Source: Candidatus Aphodomonas merdavium (GTDB lineage Bacteria; Bacillota; Clostridia; Christensenellales; Aristaeellaceae). From it: 5,725 bases of DNA. The translations under genes and the position numbers were made by a program. The notes beneath the pieces are model-generated. The model made no database searches. It saw only the letters and a program-made list of their open reading frames with translations, and was not told where the DNA came from. How positions within the stretch are numbered: the first letter of the stretch is position 1; every line of letters begins with the position of its first letter. The stretch is from contig DVLH01000144.1 of assembly GCA_018715585.1 (NCBI GenBank), forward strand, positions 1 to 5,725. The letters are read 5' to 3'. Positions 1 through 5,725 of the stretch are shown here, one piece after another.

Positions 1-1130
1 TCGGGCAGGTTGTGCGCCTCATCCGTGAGAAAAGTGATGCGTGCGGCGCGCGGCAATGCACGCCGGATGCGCACGGCAGGGTCAAATGCGTAGTTATAAT
101 CGCAAACGATTGCGTCCGCTTCTTCCAAAAGGCAAAGGGAAAACTCAAACGGACAAAGGGAAAACCGGCTCGCCGTGGTAAGCACCGCGGCATCGGACCA
201 ATCCTCGCACCGGCGCATGGCCTCAAGCGCCTGCGGCAGCCTGTCAAAAAAGCCCTTTGCGCAAGGGCAGCCGTCCATGTGGCACGAAAAGTTCTCCGCG
301 CCTGCATAAGGGCAAATCTTTTCTTTTGCCGTCAGCCGCAGCGCATGCAGGCGCATGCCGTTTTGCCTCAGGCGCGCCAGCGCTTCCAGCGCCGCATCCT
401 GCCCCGTCGTGCGCGCGGTCAGAAAATATACCTGCTCCGTCAACCCTTCGCCCAGCGCTTTAAGCGCCGGATAAAGCGCTGCCGCCGTCTTGCCCGTTCC
501 CGTAGGGGCCTGCGCAAACAGCCGCTTGCGCGAGCGGATCGCCCAATACACCTGGACGGCCATTTTACGCTGTTCCTCCCGCCAGGCGGCAAAGGGAAAC
601 GGCAGCGCCCGCAGCGACGCATTGCGCACGGCGCGCCACTGCGTTTCGCGCTCCAGCCTTTCAATATACGGCAGCACGAGCGAAAAAAAAGCGGCGCACA
701 GCGCGCCGTGCGTCATACGCCGTTCAAAAGAAGCAACTTCCGCGCCGTCCCGGCTTACGTAGACGACGCGTACCGCCGCTTCCTCCGCGCCGAGCAGATA
801 GGCGTACATTTCCGCCTGTGCCCGGTGGGCGGGCAGCGGCGCGTCATAGCCGGGCGCGGCGGCAAGCTTGATCTCTTCCACAACGGGCACGCCGTCCCGC
901 TCCAGCAGCGCGTCAATGCGCCCGGAAAGCTCCAGCAGGCAATGTGCCGTTTCCACCGTGCCATGCACGGGCGTCTCCACCGCCGCATCCGTCAGCCCCG
1001 CCTGTCGGCCCATATGGGCGCGCATGCCCTCGCGCATGCGGCGCACGGAACCGCCGGCCGTCAAATCGCCCGACAGCAGCGCATACTCGACCACGGCGCG
1101 CACGGAGGCGGCATATCGCGGTTTATCCAT
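1..1130 (-). CDS. RecB/Cas4-like nuclease fused to XPD/DinG-type DEAH helicase, 5' part
   Basis: The frame is open without a stop from ATG at 1130 to the left edge (376 codons seen; C-terminal part missing). Residues about 1-160 look like a PD-(D/E)XK nuclease of the RecB/Cas4 type: Asp73 in SGRIDALL, the E-x-K pair Glu86/Lys88 in VEEIK, then Gln105-x3-Tyr109 (QxxxY). From about 180 a helicase core of the Rad3/XPD/DinG family begins: Walker A APTGTGKT (208-215), and the DEAH box (370-373) followed by Asn-Leu-Pro. Cysteines at 273, 283, 288, 290 and 326 lie between these motifs, where XPD proteins hold a 4Fe-4S domain; Cys273, 283, 288 and 326 are my best ligand guess. The family would predict ATP-driven 5'-3' unwinding coupled to cleavage of single-stranded DNA, probably in repair; this is inferred. 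The start is supported by the N-terminal SVRAVVEYALLSGD, which resembles clostridial relatives, and by the 8-nt overlap with ligA. Helicase motifs III-VI should lie beyond the window. Confidence 0.85.
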   Translation of the reverse strand, partial: MDKPRYAASVRAVVEYALLSGDLTAGGSVRRMREGMRAHMGRQAGLTDAAVETPVHGTVETAHCLLELSGRIDALLERDGVPVVEEIKLAAAPGYDAPLPAHRAQAEMYAYLLGAEEAAVRVVYVSRDGAEVASFERRMTHGALCAAFFSLVLPYIERLERETQWRAVRNASLRALPFPFAAWREEQRKMAVQVYWAIRSRKRLFAQAPTGTGKTAAALYPALKALGEGLTEQVYFLTARTTGQDAALEALARLRQNGMRLHALRLTAKEKICPYAGAENFSCHMDGCPCAKGFFDRLPQALEAMRRCEDWSDAAVLTTASRFSLCPFEFSLCLLEEADAIVCDYNYAFDPAVRIRRALPRAARITFLTDEAHNLP

Positions 1131-3111
1131 CTTCTTCCAGCATAGCGCGAAACGCGCTTTCATCCACCACCGGCACGCCAAGCTTGCGCGCTTTTTCCAG
1201 CTTGCTGCCGGCATTTTCTCCAGCCACAAGCAACGACGTCTTTTTGCTCACGCTTGAAGCAGCCTTGCCGCCGTGCCGCTCAACAGCCTCCTCCGCCTCC
1301 TTGCGTGTGAAGGACGACAGCGTGCCCGTGACGACAACCGTCTTGCCGCTGAACACGCCTCCCCCCCCTTCGCCGACGGGGGCGGGCGTCACGCCGCTTG
1401 CCAGCATACGCTCGATGCTGTCGATCTGCTCCGGACTTTGAAAAAACTCCACAATGTTTTGCGCAATGATTTCCCCTACCTCGGGGATGGCAGAGAGCGA
1501 GGCCGCGTCCGCGCTGCGCACGCCGTCGAGCGTGCCAAAGCGGCGGGCGACGTCGCGCGCCGTCTTGCGGCCAACGCCCGGCACGCCTAGCGCGAACAAA
1601 AACGCATCCAATGGCCGCCCCTTGCACGCCTCGATGGCCGCAAGCAGCTTGGCCGCCTTTTTTTCGCCCATGCCCGGCAGCTGCGGCAGTTTTTCCGCCG
1701 GCAGAGAAAACAGATCTGCCGGGTCCCGCACGCCGAGCGCATCGTAAAAAAGCTCCGCCGTCTTTTCCGAAAACGTGTCGATGTCCATCGCGTCGCGCGA
1801 AGCGAAATGCTTGAGCTCCGCAACGATGCGCGGACGGCAATCGTGGCCCGTGCAGTAAAGATGGGCGCCGCGAAACGCCGTCGGCGCTCCACAGGCGGGG
1901 CAGACGGACGGCAAAACGACGTCCCGCTCGTCCGGCTCTTCCTCGTCCACGCGGCCGAGGATCTCGGGAATGACGTCGTTGGAGCGGCGCACAAACACGC
2001 GGCAGCCGATACGCACGCGCTTTTTTTGTACATCGCCCCAGTTGTTCAGCGTCGCCTTGCGGATCGTCGCGCCCGCAAGCTCCACCGGTTCCAGATGCGC
2101 AAGCGGCGTGAGCTTGCCCGTGCGCCCCAATTCCCACGTGACGTCGAGCAGCCGCGTCGTCGTCTCCTCCGCCTCAAACTTAAACGCCACCGCCCAGCGG
2201 GGGAACTTGTCCGTGTAGCCAAGCGCCCGGCGCGTTTGAAAATCGGCGATCTTTACCACGGCGCCGTCGATGAGAAAATCGAGCGAATCGCGCTCTTTGA
2301 CGATTTCGCCAATGGCCTCGAGCACCTCGTCGATGGACGATGCCGGCACGGCCTTCCGGCTGACCGGGAAGCCGTTTTCCCGCAGGAAGGAAAGCATCTG
2401 CAGGTGATCCGAAAGCGAAACGCCTTCCACGCTGCTTATATTATAGAAGAAAGCGTCCAATTTGCGCCGCGCCGTCACCTTCGGGTCAAGGTTACGCAGT
2501 GCGCCCGCGGCGGCATTGCGTGCGTTTTTCAGCTGTTCCTGCGCCGTCTCGTTGTAGGCGCGCAGCGCAGAAAGGCGCATAATGCCCTCCCCCTGCACCA
2601 CCAGCTTTCCCGCAAAAGGAATGGTCAGCGGCACGCTGCGGATGGTACGCACCTGTTCGAGGATCGCCTCGCCCACCTCGCCGTTGCCGCGCGTGGCTGC
2701 CTGCACGAGCGTGCCGCCTTCATAGGTAAGGCTGATGGTCAGGCCGTCAAACTTATATTCGACCACGTATGTGATTGCGGGCAGCCCCGCGCCGCCTTCG
2801 TTGGCGTCGCGCCAGAGCTTTTCCGCCCGGGCGGCCCATTCGCGCAGCGCCTGCTCCGTCTGCGCTTTATCCAGGCTCCACAGGCGCGCCTCGTGGCGGT
2901 AGGGCACAAACGCGCTCAGCGGCTCGCCGCCAACGCGCCGGGTCGGGCTATCCTCGAGGCGGACGCCGGTTTGCTTTTCCAGCTTCGTCAGCTCGTCATA
3001 GAGCGCATCCCATTCCTTGTCGGAGATAATTGGGTTGTCCAGGTCGTAATAGGCGTGCGCCGTCTCGTTGAGCCGGTCTACCAGCTCGCGCATTCGTTGC
3101 ATCTCGTTCAT
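1123..3111 (-). CDS. ligA: NAD+-dependent DNA ligase LigA (divergent form)
   Basis: This enzyme seals 3'-OH/5'-phosphate nicks in duplex DNA using NAD+, in replication and repair. At 662 residues it has the full LigA length. Domains in order are: Ia NMN-binding region (about 1-65, YYDLDNPIISD); adenylation domain with the nucleotidyl-lysine Lys120 in EYKFDG (118-123), Glu175 in QGEGIM, Lys287 in DGAVVK and Lys311 in AFKFEA; OB fold (about 325-390, LGRTGKLTP); zinc finger Cys404, 407, 420 and 425; helix-hairpin-helix repeats (about 475-560, LPGMGEKK and GVPGVGRKTA); and a BRCT domain (about 586-660, TVVVTGTLSSFTRKEAE). Catalytic residues are intact, so it should be active. Several normally conserved positions differ: LWSLDKAQ for the usual MLSLxN, Trp34 where Tyr is usual in domain Ia, ATLNN for ATLHN, SNDVIP for AGDVIP, and a C-x4-C end to the zinc finger. 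The ATG overlaps the pcrA stop (ATGA) and has a good Shine-Dalgarno site. An alternative start at Met4 is possible but less well placed. Confidence 0.97.
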   Translation of the reverse strand: MNEMQRMRELVDRLNETAHAYYDLDNPIISDKEWDALYDELTKLEKQTGVRLEDSPTRRVGGEPLSAFVPYRHEARLWSLDKAQTEQALREWAARAEKLWRDANEGGAGLPAITYVVEYKFDGLTISLTYEGGTLVQAATRGNGEVGEAILEQVRTIRSVPLTIPFAGKLVVQGEGIMRLSALRAYNETAQEQLKNARNAAAGALRNLDPKVTARRKLDAFFYNISSVEGVSLSDHLQMLSFLRENGFPVSRKAVPASSIDEVLEAIGEIVKERDSLDFLIDGAVVKIADFQTRRALGYTDKFPRWAVAFKFEAEETTTRLLDVTWELGRTGKLTPLAHLEPVELAGATIRKATLNNWGDVQKKRVRIGCRVFVRRSNDVIPEILGRVDEEEPDERDVVLPSVCPACGAPTAFRGAHLYCTGHDCRPRIVAELKHFASRDAMDIDTFSEKTAELFYDALGVRDPADLFSLPAEKLPQLPGMGEKKAAKLLAAIEACKGRPLDAFLFALGVPGVGRKTARDVARRFGTLDGVRSADAASLSAIPEVGEIIAQNIVEFFQSPEQIDSIERMLASGVTPAPVGEGGGGVFSGKTVVVTGTLSSFTRKEAEEAVERHGGKAASSVSKKTSLLVAGENAGSKLEKARKLGVPVVDESAFRAMLEEDG
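1134..1138 (-). promoter_or_regulatory. Weak, closely spaced ribosome binding site of the nuclease-helicase gene
   Basis: GGAAG on the minus strand lies only 3 nt before the ATG at 1130, inside the last ligA codons. The spacing is shorter than usual. With the ATGGATAA overlap (ATG at 1130, ligA TAA at 1123-1125), initiation probably depends on ribosomes terminating on ligA, which would give lower output of this protein. Confidence 0.45.
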
Positions 3112-5372
3112 GCTTCCACCTTGACAATCGGGGCAATGCTTGCCGCAAATTCCTTCACGCCATAGGCGGCAAACTCAATGACGACGCGGCATTCCGCGCC
3201 GCTCCCCTTGATTTCCACGACGTTCCCCTCGCCGAACTTGCGATGCAGCACGCGGTCGCCCGCATGAAAGAGCGCCACCTGCGCCGCCTGGTCGGCAAAC
3301 CTGCGCGCAAGCGACGGGGAAAACCCTTTCTGCACGCCCGGGATATGCAGCGCACCCGAACGCCCGCCGGCAAAATCATGCGCGCCGGTGATGGCCGCAC
3401 GTTCGGCCACGATCTGTTCGCGCGTGCGCACGGCGGGATTGGCGATAGGCCGGTTGCGGCGGGAAAGGCCCTCATCCACAAGCCGGCGCGGGATTTCCTC
3501 AATAAACTGTGAAACGGCGTTGTGCTGCACCTGATTATACAGCATGCGCTGGCTGGCATAGCTCAAATAGAGCTGTTTGCGTGCGCGCGTCACGCCCACA
3601 TACGCCAGGCGGCGTTCCTCCTCGATGCGCTGTTCGCTCAACGCCAAATGCGACGGGAAAACCCCCTGCTCCATGCCGATGATGAAAACGTTGTCAAACT
3701 CAAGCCCCTTGGCGCTATGCAGCGTCATCAGCGAAATAGCGCGCGCCGTCTCCGGCATGTTGTCCAGATCCGTCACAAGCGCGATGTTTTCCAAAAACGC
3801 CTCGAGCGTAGGATCCTCCGCCTTGCCCACAAACTCGCTCACTGCGCCTACAAACTCGCGGATGTTTTCCACCCGCGCGCGCGCCTCGTCCGAGTCCTCC
3901 CGCTTATACTGCTCCTCAAGCTTCGTCTCGCTCAGCAGCATTTCAACAAATTCTGTCAAGCCCATCTGTTCGCGCAGCGCCATGAAGTTGGTCATCATCG
4001 ACGCAAACTCGCTCACGCTTTTGCGGGCGCGGGAGGCAAGCGTCTGCGGCGGTTCGAGCATAGCCATAAACAGCGGCACGCCTTTTTCCGCCGCGCTGCG
4101 GTTGAGCTCGGCAATGGTGGCATCACCGATTGCGCGGCGCGGCGTGTTGATGATGCGCGCGAGCGAAACGTTGTCCGTCGGGTTGACAATCGTGCGCAGG
4201 TACGCCACGATGTCTTTCACCTCGCGCCGGTCGTAAAAACGCGTGCCGCCGTAAATGCGGTAGGGCAGCCCTGCGCGCACGAGCATTTCTTCCATCACGC
4301 GGCTTTGCGCGTTCATGCGGTAAAGCACGGCCACGTCGCTGTAGGATTCACCAGATTTTTTCATCTGGCAAATCCTGTCGCAAACCCAGGCGGCCTCTTC
4401 GCGCTCGTCTCCCGCGTTGAAAACGACAATGGGCGCGCCTTCGCCATGCTCCGTCCAAAGTTTTTTCTCCTTGCGCCCCTCGTTATGGGCGATGATGTTA
4501 TTGGCCGCATCAAGGATGTTGGCCGTGGAGCGGTAGTTTTGCTCGAGCTTGATGACGTGGCTGTCAGGAAAGTCCTGCTCAAACTCCAGGATATTGCGGA
4601 TATCCGCGCCGCGCCAGCCATAGACGGATTGATCGTCGTCACCTACGACGCACACGTTGCGCCGCTCTCCTGCCAGCAGGCGCACAAGCATATATTGCGC
4701 GTAGTTCGTATCCTGGTATTCGTCCACGTGAATATAGCGGAAACGGTCGCGGTACGCCTGCAGCACAGGCGGATGCGCCGTGAAAAGTTCCAGCGTTTTG
4801 ACAAGCAGGTCGTCAAAATCCAGCGCGTTCGCCTTGCGAAGGCGCACCTCATATTCGCGGTAGTAATCAGAAATCATCTGGCAGCGGTAATCGCGCGCGG
4901 ACTGGCGGAACCACTCGTCGGGGCTGAGCAGCCTGTTTTTCGCATCGGAAATCTTTTGCTTGACCTCACGCAGCGGCAAAAACTTATCGTCGATGTTCAG
5001 CTGCTTGCACAGCTCCTTGAGCACGGCCATCTGGTCGTCGTCGTCATAAATGGTGAAGCTGCGCACATAGCCGAGGCGCTCGATATCCCGCCGGAGGATG
5101 CGCGCACAGCAAGCGTGGAACGTAGAAACCCACATCTCTGCCGCACGGCCGCCCGTCAATGCATCGATGCGCTCGCGCATCTCGCGCGCCGCCTTATTGG
5201 TAAACGTAATTGCAAGAATTTCGCGAGCGGGCACGCCTTTTTCCATCAGCGAAGCAATGCGATAGGTCAACGCGCGCGTCTTGCCTGAACCTGCGCCTGC
5301 CAAAACGAGCACCGGCCCTTCGGTAGTCGTAACGGCCTCCATCTGCTGTGGGTTTAACGCGCTCAGGTCCAT
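3108..5372 (-). CDS. pcrA: ATP-dependent DNA helicase PcrA (UvrD/Rep family)
   Basis: A superfamily 1A 3'-5' helicase that acts in nucleotide excision repair, removal of recombinase filaments, rolling-circle replication and transcription-replication conflicts. The 754 residues are the usual PcrA length and all motifs are visible: Q motif LNPQQ (6-10), Walker A AGAGSGKT (25-32), motif Ia ITFTNKAA (55-62), Walker B DEYQDTN (217-223), motif III GDDDQSVYGWRGAD (244-257), motif IV LEQNYRST (276-283, Arg281), motif V TLHSAKGLEF (550-559) and motif VI YVGVTRA (591-597). The C-terminal GDRVLHRKFGEG (705-716) starts the Tudor-like fold that in PcrA/UvrD binds RNA polymerase. It is separated from the yerC-like gene by 1 nt and overlaps ligA by 4 nt. 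The pcrA-ligA pair is conserved in Bacillota. The call over UvrD or Rep rests on this context and on the C-terminus. No damage or missing motif was seen. Confidence 0.98.
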   Translation of the reverse strand: MDLSALNPQQMEAVTTTEGPVLVLAGAGSGKTRALTYRIASLMEKGVPAREILAITFTNKAAREMRERIDALTGGRAAEMWVSTFHACCARILRRDIERLGYVRSFTIYDDDDQMAVLKELCKQLNIDDKFLPLREVKQKISDAKNRLLSPDEWFRQSARDYRCQMISDYYREYEVRLRKANALDFDDLLVKTLELFTAHPPVLQAYRDRFRYIHVDEYQDTNYAQYMLVRLLAGERRNVCVVGDDDQSVYGWRGADIRNILEFEQDFPDSHVIKLEQNYRSTANILDAANNIIAHNEGRKEKKLWTEHGEGAPIVVFNAGDEREEAAWVCDRICQMKKSGESYSDVAVLYRMNAQSRVMEEMLVRAGLPYRIYGGTRFYDRREVKDIVAYLRTIVNPTDNVSLARIINTPRRAIGDATIAELNRSAAEKGVPLFMAMLEPPQTLASRARKSVSEFASMMTNFMALREQMGLTEFVEMLLSETKLEEQYKREDSDEARARVENIREFVGAVSEFVGKAEDPTLEAFLENIALVTDLDNMPETARAISLMTLHSAKGLEFDNVFIIGMEQGVFPSHLALSEQRIEEERRLAYVGVTRARKQLYLSYASQRMLYNQVQHNAVSQFIEEIPRRLVDEGLSRRNRPIANPAVRTREQIVAERAAITGAHDFAGGRSGALHIPGVQKGFSPSLARRFADQAAQVALFHAGDRVLHRKFGEGNVVEIKGSGAECRVVIEFAAYGVKEFAASIAPIVKVEA
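3116..3122 (-). promoter_or_regulatory. Ribosome binding site of ligA, inside the end of pcrA
   Basis: AAGGTGG on the minus strand, within the last pcrA codons, ends 4 nt before the ligA ATG at 3111. It supports this start, which shares the ATGA overlap with the pcrA stop codon, over the Met codons a few residues downstream. Confidence 0.7.
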
Positions 5373-5373
5373 G

Positions 5374-5673
5374 TCACCGCTCCTCTCTTTCTAGCCTCTT
5401 GAGAATGATTTTGTATCCATCCGCACCGTAGGAAACGCAGCGGTTCACGCGACTGATCGTCGCCGTGCTGGCGCCCGTCTGCCCGGCAATATCCTGGTAC
5501 GTCGCCCCTTTGTTCAACAATCTGGCGACAGCCAGACGTTGTCCCATCGCCTGCACCTCGGAAATGGTGCAAAGGTCGTCCAGCAGGCGGTAGGCTTCTT
5601 CTTTTGTTTTGACGGCAACCAACGCCTCGCACAGCGCGTCGGTTTGCTCCGATGCCAGCTTTGAATGATACAT
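5374..5673 (-). CDS. yerC: YerC/YecD-family TrpR-like DNA-binding protein
   Basis: A 99-residue all-helical protein of the TrpR-related YerC/YecD family. Residues 28-55 (YRLLDDLCTISEVQAMGQRL and on) form the helical dimerisation part typical of TrpR-like proteins. Residues 57-80 hold a helix-turn-helix: ATYQDIAGQTGAS, then the recognition helix TATISRVNRC, which parallels the TrpR segment ending in ATITR. The family is presumed to bind DNA as a dimer; its ligand and regulon are not well established, and it is not expected to be the tryptophan repressor itself. Position directly ahead of pcrA-ligA agrees with yerC in Bacillus, though there yerD and pcrB lie between. The start is fixed by an excellent Shine-Dalgarno site. 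The stop TGA lies one base before the pcrA ATG, so the two are probably co-translated. A palindrome upstream could be its own operator (inference). Confidence 0.9.
   Translation of the reverse strand: MYHSKLASEQTDALCEALVAVKTKEEAYRLLDDLCTISEVQAMGQRLAVARLLNKGATYQDIAGQTGASTATISRVNRCVSYGADGYKIILKRLEREER
5380..5388 (-). promoter_or_regulatory. Ribosome binding site of pcrA, inside the end of the yerC-like gene
   Basis: AGAGAGGAG on the minus strand ends 7 nt before the pcrA ATG at 5372. It lies within the last codons (Arg-Glu-Glu-Arg) of the upstream gene, so ribosomes finishing that gene cover the pcrA site. This favours coupled translation. Confidence 0.85.
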
Positions 5674-5679
5674 ACCCTT

Positions 5680-5685
5680 CTCCTT
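5680..5685 (-). promoter_or_regulatory. Ribosome binding site of the yerC-like gene
   Basis: AAGGAG on the minus strand ends 6 nt before the ATG at 5673. It is the only strong site near the N-terminus and settles the start choice. Confidence 0.85.
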
Positions 5686-5698
5686 AACGCAATTCGCA

Positions 5699-5716
5699 CG
5701 CAGAAAGCTTTCCGCG
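5699..5716. promoter_or_regulatory. 18-bp near-perfect palindrome upstream of the yerC-like gene
   Basis: The plus strand reads CGCAGAAAGCTTTCCGCG: a perfect 10-bp core GAAAGCTTTC (5703-5712), one mismatched pair, then three more matching pairs on each side. It is centred about 34 bp upstream of the ATG at 5673. No loop and no T-run follow on either strand, so it does not look like an intrinsic terminator. A dimeric regulator's operator is one reading, possibly autoregulation by the TrpR-like protein. It could also be chance or the end of an upstream gene. No clear -35/-10 pair was found in the 52 nt available. Confidence 0.35.
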
Positions 5717-5725
5717 CTGCCGCGG

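Noticed and set aside
12..1145. 377-codon open frame on the plus strand at the left end
   Set aside because: The opposite strand holds a continuous frame with nuclease and helicase motifs; the plus-strand product is Arg-rich and shows no domain.
1656..1664. Slippery heptamer A AAA AAG in phase within ligA (Glu-Lys-Lys, residues 483-485), as in dnaX
   Set aside because: No strong Shine-Dalgarno-like stimulator lies upstream, the downstream hairpin is weak and too close, and the -1 frame stays open to 1280, giving a long unrelated tail rather than a quick stop. GAA-AAA-AAG is common by chance.
1280..2137. 285-codon minus-strand frame overlapping ligA
   Set aside because: It is the alternative frame of the ligA coding region with an Arg/Gly/Ala-rich translation. 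It is relevant only as the frame entered if the G8 tract gains a base.
1807..3165. 452-codon open frame on the plus strand opposite ligA
   Set aside because: It is a shadow of the ligA reading frame: low-complexity Arg/Ala/His-rich product and no family resemblance.
3522..5288. 588-codon open frame on the plus strand opposite pcrA
   Set aside because: It is antisense to a helicase with every motif intact. Its translation is rich in Arg, His and Ala with no recognisable domain, and it arises from codon bias in GC-rich DNA.
1..5725. CRISPR array, tRNA/rRNA genes, insertion sequence or riboswitch
   Set aside because: No regularly spaced repeats, no tRNA-like cloverleaf or rRNA segment, no transposase and no room for a leader RNA were seen; the window is almost entirely protein-coding on the minus strand.

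Overview
The window is a compact, GC-rich segment read entirely from the minus strand. It carries four co-oriented genes with essentially no intergenic DNA. In transcription order (right to left) they are a YerC/YecD-family TrpR-like regulator (5374-5673), the UvrD/Rep-type helicase PcrA (3108-5372), an NAD+-dependent DNA ligase LigA (1123-3111), and the first 376 codons of a RecB/Cas4-like nuclease fused to an XPD/DinG-type helicase (1-1130, running off the left edge). The order yerC ... pcrA - ligA matches the yerC-yerD-pcrB-pcrA-ligA neighbourhood of Bacillus subtilis. Together with the YerC family itself and strong AGGAG-type ribosome binding sites, this points to Bacillota. The high GC content and the clostridial look of the last gene suggest a GC-rich member of Clostridia, possibly gut-associated; that placement is an inference. 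The pcrB and yerD genes found between yerC and pcrA in Bacillus are absent here.

The junctions are very tight. The regulator's stop lies 1 nt before the pcrA start, pcrA and ligA share an ATGA overlap (4 nt), and ligA overlaps the nuclease-helicase by 8 nt (ATGGATAA). This argues for one polycistronic message with translational coupling. No promoter or terminator is recognisable; only 52 nt precede the first gene, and that stretch holds an 18-bp near-perfect palindrome. The transcript continues past the left edge.

Functionally the cluster is a DNA-maintenance operon. PcrA clears and unwinds nicked, stalled or transcribed DNA, LigA seals nicks, and the downstream protein combines a predicted single-strand nuclease fold with a 5'-3' type Fe-S helicase core. 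The two most interesting points are (1) the LigA, which keeps all catalytic residues but departs from consensus at many normally invariant motif positions, and (2) the little-characterised nuclease-XPD helicase fusion translationally coupled to it. Long plus-strand open frames opposite these genes look like GC-driven shadows and are not annotated.
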